Source: Phocoena phocoena
Taxonomy: Eukaryota; Chordata; Mammalia; Artiodactyla; Phocoenidae
Length of the DNA: 64,000 nucleotides
Reading direction: 5' to 3'
NCBI RefSeq assembly: GCF_963924675.1
Contig: NC_089220.1
Location: 55,748,639 to 55,812,638, forward strand
A program made the translations under genes and the position numbers. Positions 10,166 through 22,789 of the stretch are shown here, in pieces (within the stretch, counting starts at the first letter, position 1; every line of letters starts with the position of its first letter). Under the pieces are notes generated by a model that saw nothing but the letters and a program-made list of their open reading frames with translations, searched no databases and was not told where the DNA came from.

Positions 10166-11500
10166 TAAAATCTTTCAGTTACTAACAGTTTATACCAATA
10201 ACACTTACAGATATTCTTGAATTCAAAACTCTATCATTACAGGCCACTTGGTTAAGTACTTCTACTTTTAAAATTTCAATCTCATTGTGTATACTACCTC
10301 AAGCCATTCAAGCCTGCTTCTTGGATTTAAGTAAAGGTTTAAAGTAAAGAAAATGAAACTCTCACAGAGAAAAAAAATTTTTCTTGCTCTCATCATATTT
10401 CTTAATGTCATTCTTCCAAAAAGGGTACCTTATTTCTCCATAATAGTAAAGGGTGATGAAGTTAGAAAAAGGAATAAATAAATAACAGAATGAGGAATTG
10501 GATCTATCCTTTGGCCCAAATATCAAGGACATGGGATGGGGTCATAATGTAGCAAGAGGGTTGGGATCTGCCTTGTGAGGTTACAACAGATTCTTTTCAG
10601 TGTGGAGGTAAGAAACCTTAAAAGAGAAATCTTGTGAGCATTAAGGAAAGAGAATATGTGGCTTGTCAGAGGGATCAAAGAGATTTTAATTGGGAGATGT
10701 ATCTCTGTTTTCCTTGCTGTTTACTATTAATTTGGATTCAGTCTCCATAAAGTTAGATGTGATCTGCAGATTTTTGCCCTGTAAAAAAGTTAACCTCATT
10801 GATTATGTGTTATTATGTTTTAGCCTATAATATTTGAACATCTCTCCTCTTAGAACTTTCCCCCATCTCTCCATTCTCTTTACCCAGTGCTTCTCATTAA
10901 TAGACCAATGAATTAGGAATGGAAAATCTTGCTCTCCCCTGGTCTGAGTGAAGAATGGTCCCTGCTCACCTATAAATGAGGCTCCTGTGGATCCACTACT
11001 TCTCAAGCTCCATGTACTTGTCTCCCCTCCATGTTAACACCACCAGAGCAGCCTCACCACGTGGGGCAAAGTGTGTAGCTATCCTGCTTTTCTGCTATGA
11101 CTGACTTTAAGTATTTTCAGGCAGGGTAAGAGGGTAAGAATTATTACTGGCTTCAGCTAATAAAGCTAGTTTGTTACATATTATTGAATTTTTCCAGTTG
11201 GTTTAGAATCTGGTGAGGAGATAGAGGTTATAAAAAAATTATCAAATATCTAGACATATGGAGAAAGGTGGTTGTGTGTCTCCTGAATGTCATACAGTAG
11301 CAATGTCTAATAAGCCTGCCCAAAGAGATTTCAATCCTTTAGGTGATACGTCTCTCTTTTACCTAATATTTGTATTTATTAAGACCAGTCTCCATGAAGT
11401 TAGATGCCAACTTGTAGAGTTTTGTCCAATGGAAAAGATAAACACAATGTGTACGGCTTAATTTATATTAGCTTGTTTTATACCTAAGCTAATTCCAAAA
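10166..11500. other. Unassigned sequence containing a diverged direct repeat
   Basis: No gene was recognised. A weak direct repeat of about 145 bp is visible between 10675-10825 and 11321-11461. Shared landmarks are 'caaagagatttyaat', 'gtctccat.aagttagatg' and a following 'ttttg.cc'. It could be a pair of decayed LTRs about 650 bp apart. Confidence 0.45.
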
Positions 11501-14500
11501 TTTTTAACAGCACATATAAATACTCAGTTTGTCAAATGCTCACTGAAGTAGTTGTACCACCTCAAAAGTTCTCACATTAAGGGATTTAAGAAAACGTTGA
11601 TACCTTTTCACTATTTATTTGTCTTATTTTTATCTTCCTTGGAAATTATACTTTCAAAGAGGTGTAATTAATTTGTACCCTGAACTCATAAGACATTGAG
11701 CTTAACAGGGAGAAAAAAAAGCTAAACTGAAATGCAGTGGTATGTACTATACTAGATGAAGTACAAAACCATGTAATGGGAAAAGCACCCACAAAAATGG
11801 AAAGAATAGAGCACACTGAGAATCATTTAAAGGTAGGCCAAAATGGCTTGCAAATGGGGAAAAAACAACAGCAAAAAAACAAAAATTGTTGTAACTAGGT
11901 GAACAAATAGCTGAATGATGAATAAATTCAGAAGGAATGCCTCTAAAGTTTACCAATAACCATGATAAAGAAAGACGATTTTTCTAAAGCAAGACTGAGA
12001 CAATACCTGAGTTATTGTTTATTCCTGAGTAGAAATTTGTTACTGTCTCTTCAAATTATATCCTTTAAGTCGATCTCAATAAATAGCCTTTTTTAAACTG
12101 CCAGTAAGAAATCCTGACAAAGTCAGAATTATATAAAATCTGATTGAATCTAGGCCTACTTATTCGTTAAAAAGAAATAAAGTGGGTAATTTGTTAAAAT
12201 TTACTGAATAGGACTCAGTTTAGCTATTATATATAAGTTACACAGAACATAGAAAAAAAAAAAAACCCTTTATTTATTTATTTATTTTCTTCCAGGAATA
12301 GTTTATAACATTCCTTTAAAGCTGAAGTAAATAAATTTCAATACCAAGTTCTGAAATCATATTACAGAGCTGGTTAAAAAATATTAGAAAGGAAAATATA
12401 TTCTATTGGGAAGAAACAGAAAAATGTTGATAATTATTCTTTTAAATGGAAGAAAAGAAAGTGATCTCAAGTGGGAAGCAATAAACTTAAAAGTAACTCA
12501 AAAAGAAACAAAGGCTGAATATTTTTATAGACCTAAAGAAAAATTTATAAGAATGAGGCAAAATAGATCTTAGAAAATGGAGATATGAAGGGAGAAAAAA
12601 GTGAAAGATAGAACTATAGAAATAAAAATTCAATAAAAGAAAAGTAAAAATCCAAGAGATGCTGACAATAATAATGATACCAGCAAAGATAAATGGTTAT
12701 ATTTAAACATTTGAATACTTTGGTACTAAGGAAGCAAATTGCAGTTGAAAATGATCTCCTATTAAAATTTACTAAAATTGCTTAAAAAAGGCTGCCCAGG
12801 ACCATTACTTACATTTAAGCAATTTAAGCATGCTTTTTTTTTTTATCTTTTTTCCAATCTTTATTTCTTGAAAATATTTTCATGTACTCTAAAATGTTTG
12901 AACAATAAAAGCCAAATAAGTGACAAATATAATCTTCATGACTATAATTAGAGGAAATCTTTCTAATACCCTCCTAATTGATCAATCAATTAATTAATTA
13001 AAATCCTAACTATTCTTTTAAAAATCACATATACATACTGGAGGACCATAGTAACATAGGTCATAGCAATAGAGAACATTTTAGAAAACATATTAACGTG
13101 TTGAAGTGTCTTGGCTACTCTCATAGTCTTACATGTAAGATAAAGATAAGAGCAGAAATGAAAAAAGCTTTCTCTTCGTGTGGTTTGGCATATGGTCTAA
13201 TATTTAAAGTTCATGTAAAATCTGATGATTGTGACCCTTGCAAGATTGTGAAATCTGAGTTGTCTGTTCCTAATTAGTAGAAATTAGCAGGAGTCCTAGA
13301 TGGATATATTTTGCTTTTGGCTTATTATTTTTCTTGCCATCCTCAGATGAAATATACTTTAGTTAACATTCATTTAGGTGATTGGCCAGGTTGTGTGCAA
13401 CTGCGATCATGTTTTCTTCCTAAATTATCTGCATATGTATATATAAATAGGGTCAATGTATTTTACGGTAATACAGTATCCCTTTCATTTCTCCTTGCTT
13501 CTTGGGTGGGTCTTGGAATGCTTTAATTTAGAAAATGATAGTGGTTTAAGTATAAACTACTCTCATAAGGAACATTTTGTATTTTACAGAGTGCCATCAG
13601 GAGGAAAAATAATTATGATAAGAATTTTGAGCTCACAATGAAAGAAAAATAATGAAGACACTTGTGATAAGTTAGCATTTGAAGACCTTTGGAATAGAAT
13701 TGATTACCCTAAATAACCTTGCTTAGGATCAATCCTACATTCCACAAGGCAAAAAATAAAATTTCCACATAGCTTAGGAATTTACTCTGGTGAATGAGTG
13801 GATGAGGCCCTGCCTTATAGTTCATTTGGGGATAGAGTAAATAAAGGGCTAGAAATTAGAATTTCTTAATGTGTAATGAAAAAGATCCTGAATAGGTTTT
13901 CCTCTGTTTAGGAGACCATCTTAATGGTTTTGCAATGTTTGGGTAGGCCAAAATATAGTTTGGGACCTAGGGAAGAAACTGAAAACATTTTATACATGAA
14001 ATTAATGAAAGTTCAAGACGATGCATGAGAGAGGAAAAGGGAAGGATCTTGTGAGGTGTTTGAGGCAGGTGTATGTGGGGGGGTGAGGTGGGGAATAAAG
14101 AGAAATTCAGTAAGAGACAAAGAAAATAGTGACAGACTGATGCAGAAGTGTAAGACATACACAGCTAGTTGGAAGGTCTTCATGATGAGGGTCTTTAAGA
14201 CATGGATATATAATATTCAGTTTTAAGTTGAAGCCTGTACTGAGCAGTGATTTAATCCTCTGGAGTTTCTCCAAACAAGAATAACAAACATGAATTTATT
14301 AATTAAATAAAGATGGAGAAGGAGAAAAAAGGTAAAACTCCTTGGGATGACGATGCATTTATAAGAACTGAGACTAAAACAGAGATGTAGAGCTCTGTAA
14401 AAATAGGACACGGAGCAGAATAGGTCTGGGAGAAACAGTTTTCTGAGAACCTGTGTATTCAAGGTGAAGAGTAGCTCACTGTCACTAACAGATTGTTCTA

Positions 14501-16214
14501 AAAAGGCCGAAGATACTATCCTTAAATATTAATGATATGGTGACTCTGAAGTTCTGAAGGACTCAGGTAATATGAACTCAGGTAAAGCTTAGGGTTTAAA
14601 CTAACTAGGTGAATATAAATTTGAAAATTTCCCTTTTATTACTATTCATTTTTAATGCCTATTTATAATTATCTGATTTGTGTTAGCTGAAATTTCATCT
14701 GTCTGGCAGTATTATTTAATTAACATGGATCATGTTCCCATTGTCCTCTATAAGACTCCTGGACATAGAAATGTATATTTTCAGTAAGATAGAAATAAGA
14801 CCATAATGTTTTTAGAAATGAGTATCCAATGCCGTTTTAATCCAAGTTTATCTTACTCATGTAGATAAGCTCAGGTGTAGCATAAATCATAAATGGTATA
14901 ATTAATAGCCTTTTTATTTCAGGATAATAATTTGTCATTTCTCCAGTCACTACGTTTATCTCAGTTCCCTAGAAAAGCTTACTGCTATCACATGTGATGA
15001 GGCTATTGTGTAATCTATTAGAATGGATAGAGTGTCGGGTTAAAAAATTATCTTTCTTAAAGTTCTATTCTTCCATGAAATCCATTAGTTATTCTTATTG
15101 TCTGATTTGAATAATGTGACAAGTCCAAAGCTTGACAATACGTAGTGCAAAAATGCTCTCACTTTTATCCTGCAAGAGTAGTGAGATCATAGAGGAAAAA
15201 AACATCCTTTAGCTTTTATGAGTTATTCTTGCATGACTTTTGACAATGCAAGATTTCATTCTACATTTGACCCCCTTTTCACACACACATGAACTATGCT
15301 ATATTAGAGGAATGATATAACACTAGGAGACAAATGATGGAGAAAGTGGAAATTTAAACTTTTTAATTTTATAGAACAAAAACAGGATCTGAGTATCTAC
15401 CAGTGTCATTAAGGGCTCAGTCAAGAAACAGAAGTCCCTTAGAGTAAGTATATTACTTAGCTACTTAGACTTAGTGGGTTAATATAGGGACATTATAACT
15501 TAATAACTTTTAGAAAACTGTAGAAGCTTAATTCAGGAATTTTGCAGGGAATGGCGGAGCAATGTTTGCATGAAGTTTTCACTTGTCTCAGTTGCCTGTA
15601 AGGCCAAAGAGGTCTTTGTAGACCCCTTAGGATTCTGGGTACAATCTCTCAAAGGCCATTTGCTGAAATACACGTCCTTGCCTTAGCTGCTTGGCACAAT
15701 AATGACTTCTTCCATTTTCTAAATCTTTTGTGTATACCTTTCATTGATTAGAATGAAATAGAATCCTATTAGAAGCCAGATCTGCACTATAAACTTCTAA
15801 GATTTATTTTCCAGTAGTAGACAATACTGAATAGCAACAAATAATATCTGACATCTGAGTAAAATAGCATGTTTCATATAGGTTTATATTTTGAATAGGA
15901 AATACAAAAACACTCACAAGGTTTAAAATAAACCAAGTAAACACTCTCTATGGTAGTCTAGGGGCTGAATAGTTTGTAGAGATCAGTATGAGAGAATTTT
16001 TCAGTACAGTCTTTCTTAAATTTTAAATTTTTTCAAACTTTGTGAATGTGAATTTATTTCCAAGTTAAACAATAAACATTTGAAAGAGTATGATTTTTTC
16101 AACATTGGTAATTTTTTCCCTGGTATAAACCTCATTCACAAGGACATGTCTATAGGATAAATTCTTATAAGTGAAACTGAGTCTGAGGCAGTATTATTTA
16201 AAGAGTAATTTGCA
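11501..16214. other. Long unassigned AT-rich stretch
   Basis: No protein family, RNA gene or convincing repeat was recognised. Minor features are an A-run followed by (TTTA)n at about 12253-12290, a T-run at 12834-12844, and (ATTA)n at about 12983-12999. Short frames here have no family signature and no coding bias that I can see. Some old L1 sequence is likely. Confidence 0.5.
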
Positions 16215-16360
16215 AAGAAGCAACATTAATAATATCTGGAAAGTTGTTAGAAGTGAAAATTATTACTCTCTACCCCAGATCTACTGAATCCATATATCCA
16301 TAGATGGGACTCAGGAATCTGCATGTAATGAGCTTGATAGGTGACATGTGTGCTAACCTA
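16215..16360 (+). mobile_element. MER5-like hAT fragment
   Basis: The order 'accccagatctactgaatcc', 'gggactcaggaatctgcatgtaa', 'gagcttgataggtgacatgtgtgcta' matches the middle and 3' half of MER5-type non-autonomous hAT elements. The copy is old and has no coding content. Confidence 0.7.
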
Positions 16361-16559
16361 AAAAAACATTTTTATATATCATGGGCAAATCTTCCTCTTT
16401 AAGGTTGGTACCAATTTATATTTTTTCAGCAAGATATTTCCTATATAAGGCAAGGCATTATCAAACTTTGGGATTTTTACCAAGTTTATAGGTGAAATAT
16501 AATAGCATTGTAACTCTTACTTGTACTATTACTATTGAGGTTATATATCTTTTCTCACT

Positions 16560-17165
16560 ATTAAAAGGCACTCATATTTCTCTTTCTACATTCTAACAGC
16601 ATAGATTTATTAATACTTCATGTAAATGGAATTATACATCATGCATATATTTATGTCTGACTTATTTTGTTCAACATAACATTTGTGAGAATCATCTATA
16701 TTGTTGTGTATGTTTGTAGATCATTGATTCTCATTTATCTAAACTGGTTATTCATTCCTATCAATGTACCAGTATCTATTTATCTATTCAAATGATGAAT
16801 GGTTTTAGGGTACTTTGAAGTTTGGTGCCATTATAAATAGTGTAGCTGGGCACATTCTATTATATGTCTTTCGTTAAATATATGAGAACAGTTCTATTGG
16901 GTATATATCTTAGACTAGAACTGTTGAGTCATTCAGTATGCATTCATTTAACTTGGTAGATATTGCCAAATAATATTTCAAAGTAGTTATACAAATTTAC
17001 TCTCACATCTGCAGCATATAAGATTTCTTAATTCCTTCACATCCTTGACAACCCTTAGCATGTCAGCCTTTTTAATTTTAGGCATTCTGGTGTGTGCTGG
17101 TATTTTGCAAGTTTAATTGCATTTACCCTATGACTAATAAAGTTGAGCACTTTTCATGTTTAATT
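16560..17165 (-). mobile_element. Old L1 3'-end fragment, antisense
   Basis: It reads as the reverse complement of an L1M ORF2 end and 3'UTR: 'tgtaaatggaattatacatcatg' near 16621, 'ccattataaatagtgtag' near 16829, 'tgttgagtcattcagtatg' near 16921, and 'cattctggtgtgtgctggtattt' near 17083. The same order occurs in the antisense L1 at 30000-30820. Frames are broken. Confidence 0.75.
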
Positions 17166-18430
17166 TTAATATTCTTTTTAATGAAGTATCCTTTTTCCAG
17201 GGGAAGCCTATAACCAATGACTGGATAATATGGAGTATACAAAGACTTAACTCCATTATCTCAAGTCAGATACAACTCTGGTGATATTCCAGCTCCAGCA
17301 TTCTCCATGAGATTGAATAAGGCCAATGTTGCAATTGCTTCCGAGTTCAATATCTACCTCTGATGAATCCTGTTTCTTTCAGTCTCTTGCTGTTGTATTT
17401 AAGAGTATTTCCCAATATACCATCTGCTCAGTTTTATCTCAGAGCCTCTTTCCCAGGAATTCTAACCTATTGCCAACTTATTTTAGATTTCAGAACAGGA
17501 TCACTTGTTGGTCAGCTCTCAACAAGGACCGCATAACTGGTGTTGTTAGAGTACTGATAGAAACAAGAAAGTTGTAGTGGTACAATTGTTAAAACTTTCA
17601 CTGGAGGTGGACTAAGGTTAGATACTGATGGATGAAATGCACACGTAAAGCTGTATCTCAGCATTTTTGAGGTGGTTGGAAAGTAAATGTAAGTACTTTT
17701 GAATTAGGTGGCTGATGCTGATTGTAACAATGCATTGGAGGAAGCCAATGAAAGGCTGAGGGTGATTACTCACCAATTTAAGAAGTGTGAAAGTTAACGG
17801 CTCTCCTTAGAAGTACCTTTTAAAAGCCCTCTTCTCTCCTACAGTTAGAGGACAGAAGAAGCTAAGAATCTGACCCAAGACTTAATTATTAGTGTACTAG
17901 AGAACCATGGAAGTTTGTAGTCTCAATCTGGGAAATGCCCTAGAGCAAAGGCAGGCCTGGATTGGATAGACTGGGATCTTGAGACATGGGATACAGAAAT
18001 ATGGGTCAATGCATGTAATAACTTTGAAACCCCAGCTCTCTCTGAACTCCCTGAGTCTGAACAAATATCTCTCACTTCTTTTCATGGGCAAGCTCTCCAT
18101 GTTTGAAAATACAGTAGCTTCATCCTTGTGAACCAATGTGCACTCACCTAAGAACCTAGTCTACATTCCTCGCAAATGCTTAATTAAGCCAAGTCACAAC
18201 ATAATACAATTATGGAAGATCTCTGGTTGCTAAAGGAAGAAAGGAATTATAACCTTTGAAGTACCTGCTGGACTAGCCAACATATTCTGGCAGTATCAAA
18301 GAGTGTATGCATAGGACTAAGATGTTGAGAGTGATAAAATGTAAAGTTGGATCAGAGAATATTTACCAGCATGGACATACTCCCCTGTAAATATGATTTA
18401 ATACCTTAGCAACATTCTCAGAAAACAGGG
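17166..18430. other. Unassigned sequence
   Basis: Moderate-complexity sequence with short frames at 17326-17577 and 17897-18136 (minus), neither of a recognised family. It may be an old retroviral relic, but I could not support that. Confidence 0.35.
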
Positions 18431-18431
18431 T

Positions 18432-18912
18432 TATGATGGTTAATCTTATGTGTCAACTTGACCAGGCTATGAGGTGTCCAGTTTTTGGTTAAACATTATC
18501 ATGGATGTCTCTGTGAGGGTGTTTCTGGATGCGATTAACATTTGAAATAGTAGACTAAGTAAAGCAGATTGTCCCTGACCAATGTAGATGGGCCTCATCC
18601 ATTGAAGGCCTGAATAGAACAAAAATGTTGAGGAAGGAAGAACTCATTCTCTCTCACTGTCTTACTGTATTCAAGCTTGGACAATCTCCTGCCTTTGGAT
18701 TCAGGCTGGAACTTACACCATCAGCTCTTCTGCTTCTAAGACCTTTGGACCCCAACTAAAACTATATCATCAGCTCTCCTAGGTCTCCAGCTTGTTGACT
18801 ACAGAGATCTTGAGACTTCTCAACCTCCATATTAGTGTGAGTCAATTCCTTAAAATAAAAAAACAAACATCTATTTGTTCTGTTTCTCTGGAGAATCCTG
18901 TAATGGTCCACA
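18432..18912 (+). mobile_element. Dispersed mammalian LTR-like repeat
   Basis: The order 'tgatggttaatcttatgtgtcaac', 'ggtgtttctggatgcgattaacat', 'gggcctcatccattgaaggcctgaatagaaca', an AATAAA at 18854-18859, and 'ctgtttctctggagaatcctg' near the end matches a common ancient mammalian repeat. I regard it as an LTR because it has a TG-like start and a late polyadenylation signal. I cannot fix the family name or the duplications. Confidence 0.6.
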
Positions 18913-20439
18913 CTAAATGAAGAAGAGGAAGAAGGAGGTGGGCAATGAAGAACTGAAGCAAGAAAGATAGCCCACATTAAAAGATAGAGAAACCCCAGAA
19001 TTATAATAGCAGAGAATTGGAGAAAGAGATAGAAAATATTAGATAATCAGTCATTATTAGTATGAATATATTAATTAAAGCTGGAAACCACCACTTGAAA
19101 ATATCCACAGGACACAAAGGACTCTATTTATCAAAGAGATAAGGAATATGCTAGTGAAAGGGCACCAGGAGAATCTCGGTAGTAACTGCCCTATTTAGGC
19201 CAGGGCTGATGATCAGATGTGCTATTACACAATTGAGCTCTCTTTTAGCAATAGGGGTAATAGGATCCTGAAATAATGGAGGTCAAAACATGGTACTCAA
19301 TCATCAGGAGGTATAAAGAAGCAATTATTATAATGGGTTTCAAGTTCAAAGTGGCAGCCAGAGGAGAATGACCTACAGAAAATTAGGGAAAAGGTTAATA
19401 GAAATGATGAATTTAGGAAAAGAATAGATTGGCAGCCAACAACGTTCTTATTTAATTTACAAAATATAAAGAAATCAAGAATGTGTGATCAGCCACTTGA
19501 GGACAATTACACTATTAAAGTTATCTCATAACTCATTTCTGTGGTTTAGCCATTTATGGACCTGTAAACCTTTGACTGAAGCCCTTCTATATGGTTATGA
19601 TACTATCAATTTTTTAAGGCCATTTATTTGGGTAATTATATCTGGAAAAATGGAAATATCCTGACATTCTGAGAATTATTGGAGACAGGATTCAAGTTGG
19701 CATTAATTCCCAGGGATCTGAAGTATCATCATGTCCCTCTCCCCAGTAGAGTAAGAGTATATTATATGTAGGCTAAGAGGTAATTGGAGCCTTGGCACAG
19801 TTCATAGACTCACACAGTGGTCATTTTCCTGTTCTGAAAATGTGAAATTAGAATGTACATTTTGTTAGTTAGTAAAAACTAGTCCTTGGCATGTGAGATA
19901 AAAGCTACTGTAGTGGAGAAAGTCAAATGGAAGTTTCTGATTTTTATCCTCATTCTGGCCAAGAGAATAAGTCACCAAAACAAAGGAGAGAAATCCCATC
20001 TTCTATCATTGTCCCTTGGTGCCCTCTTTGACAAAACTTAACACCATGCCAGCTAGCAAAGCAGAAGTATTTATTGCTCCATTTTTTCTTTTTTTCAGAG
20101 AAAGCAATGTAAGGTATATCTGGAGTTGAGAATCAAAAAATTAATAAATGACACTGTACACTTATTTGGATACTCAGCTTCTGTGTGTACACTTCTGCCT
20201 AATTTTGAACTTCTGTACATAAATAAAATAGCTTTATATTTCCAAAATAAGAAACAATTATCCTTCTAATAAGTGAAGAAGTTCTCACTATTTCTCCCAA
20301 ATGAGGAAATTCATAATCCCAACAATCACTGTTCTGTTTATACTAATCATGCATCAGATTCATTGCAATCCCACTGAATATTGTGTTACCAAAAGACTAA
20401 ATCTCCAACAACTTCTATATTAAAAAAAGGAAGAAGAAA
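18913..20439. other. Unassigned sequence
   Basis: I see no reliable gene or repeat. Parts near 19200-20050 are reminiscent of old retroviral internal DNA but lack a readable motif. Confidence 0.35.
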
Positions 20440-21700
20440 GGAGATGAAAAAAGTGGTTAGTATAGACAAATAAATACAAACATATAGTAAGCAAAGAGAA
20501 AGTATGCTAAACTACTACAGTCTTTATTTTTGTATTTAGTCACAGGCTGTAATTGATAGCTATGGCTTCCTCTGTTACCCATTTGATGTTTCTCTACTCA
20601 GTCAGAACCTCAGTTCTTTTATGTGATAGAGTGACCCAAAGCCACTGAGTCCTCAATTGTTCTTTTTTTTTTTAACTGTAGTTTTCTATTAACTTTAGGC
20701 TATGGAAGTACTAGGATTTGCCTCATAGAATTCCCTGAGTTTCAGAAATAGTCCCTGATGCTCTCATCATATGGAAATAACCCAATGTCCCTTGATAGCT
20801 GGGATCAATCACCTGAGCCTATAGAATAACCCCTGTTTCTGCCTGTTGGTTTAGTGGCATAAAGAAACACAAAAGCCCAGGTGGCAGTCTCATCTTCCAA
20901 TTCAATGGATCTAATGCTATGCCTCCTTGTTAAAATATTACTACTTTGGAGATTAAGAACTCCAAGCCATCAGAGTTCAATTTTGCCAGAATGGGAAGAA
21001 AAAATTCTGTGAGTAATTGAGTTTAATAGTAGAGGAGCCACTTCTATTTTGACTCCATGTATTCTGGCTATGGGTGAGATATGGCTATATGATGGTCTCT
21101 GATTCAAAGCATATACTCTATCCTGTAAGATGAATCCCCATCTTTAGGGGGGTTTTCTCCCAACTGGCAACATACCAGAATCTTCAGTAAGCCACATTTT
21201 AAGTAGATGAACAGGTAACTGCTCAATCACTTCGTTGTAAAATTAGCTCCTTGTCAGTATTGGTATGGTGGATACCACGATGATAGATTGTGTTGGCAGA
21301 AGCAGTCAAGCAGGGAAGAAAAATCCATATAAAGAATCTGTGTCCATCCACATGAGGAGGAATTTTAATCCCCTCTATGATGAAACAGGTTTGATGAAGG
21401 TCCAGTGGAGGTGCTGGACTCCCAAGTGAATGGTGCCATGTCAAGGTTCAATGTTGATCTCTGCTTTTGATAGAATAGCTGCTTTAGTAATATTAACAAG
21501 GTCAGCCTTGGTAAAGGGAAGTTCATGTTGTTGAGCCATGTGTAGTCTTATGCCCATCACCATGGTCACAATTAAGCTATTTGAATCAGTGGCCCAGATC
21601 CCTATCTCATCCACAACTATTGCTTAGAACATTTCCCACAGGTCATGCATATAGTTGCAAAGGTGGTCCCTTATACAGATTAATGAAGGAGGAAAAAGGC
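20440..21700 (-). pseudogene. ERVL pol relic (integrase and 3' end), antisense
   Basis: On the minus strand, 21444-21223 carries an integrase-like block with 'TASANTIYHRGIHHTNTDKE', resembling the region before the second catalytic aspartate of ERVL integrase. It continues with many stops to about 20440, where the order of phrases fits the pol 3' end. No LTR could be assigned on either side. It is inactive. The call rests on similarity recognised by eye. Confidence 0.5.
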
Positions 21701-21749
21701 CAAGTTTGGTACAGAGGCAACAATTTTTCTTACAATTATGACATATATA

Positions 21750-21835
21750 CATATATAAAATACGGAAATTATATGTGTATTATATATATTATAAATCATA
21801 TATATATAAATATATCTAACAAAATTAACATTTAT
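21750..21835. repeat. TA-rich low-complexity tract
   Basis: An impure (TA)n with CATA units that separates the ERVL relic from the following L1 fragment. Confidence 0.7.
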
Positions 21836-22730
21836 TTCAAATGTGTTTGGAAAAATTACCAAAATGACCATATGCTGAGTCCATAAAAGAAAATTTCTAT
21901 AAATTTAATAGCTTTGAAATTATTCAGAGAATATTCTCTGACCATAATTAAATTATCCTGGAAACACATTTTAAAAAATAAAGAGAAAATTCCCAGCTGT
22001 ATAGAAACAATGCAATTCTAAGAAATCCATTGTTCAAAGAGGACATTAGAGCATAAATCAGAAAATGTCATTAACTGAATAAAAGTATAGAAGTTACATA
22101 TCGAAATCTTTGGGAAGATGCCAGAACAATATTTAGATGAAAATGTGTAAACATAACTTCTATGTTAGAAGAGCAGAAAAGCTGAAAGCTAAAATGAATG
22201 ATTTAATCTTTCTTGTAATAATGCTAGTAAAAGAACAGAACAGCCTAAAGAAAGTAAAAGAATTAATAAAGAGAAAGGCAGAAAAACTGAAATAGAATAT
22301 AGATGCACCTAGTGAAAATCTACAAAGACAAAAGATTAACTAAATTGTAAATACCTAGTAATAATTATCAGGAAAAATAGAAAACATTAATTGACAGTAT
22401 TTAAATTTCTTAAAAAATAAAGTGCCACTACAGATACTACAGATATCAAAAAGGCAATAATAATATTAAAAAGTCTTCAGCATTAAACTTTTTCTATGAA
22501 ATAGAAAAAATACTTAAGGATAAAATTAAACAGAGTTAGAAGTGGACAAAAATTGAAAATCTAGATATCTGGATATCTATTTTAAAGAAATCCTAAATGC
22601 AGATGGATTCACCAATGGACTCACCAAATCATTTTAGACAGAAATAACTCAATCTGGAAATATTCAAAGAAGGTGCTATGTTATAACCTAGTGTAGTTTA
22701 CTGTTCATGTACGATGTTACTTCAATATTG
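21836..22730 (+). mobile_element. Old L1 ORF2 fragment
   Basis: The plus-strand sequence has the A-rich coding style of L1 ORF2. Phrases include 'gagaatattctctgaccataattaaatta', 'agaaaggcagaaaaactgaaatag', and 'ctaaatgcagatggattcaccaatgg' near 22595, which sits in the reverse-transcriptase part. It is heavily diverged with no long frame. Confidence 0.6.
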
Positions 22731-22789
22731 GAAAAGAAATTTACATAATCATTAGGCTAGCAGGACTTTTCTATTCTTACTGATTTAAT

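Noticed and set aside
17166..20439. Further ERV gag/pol relics
   Set aside because: A few phrases look retroviral, but no motif could be read in any frame, so only the LTR-like repeat at 18432-18912 was kept.
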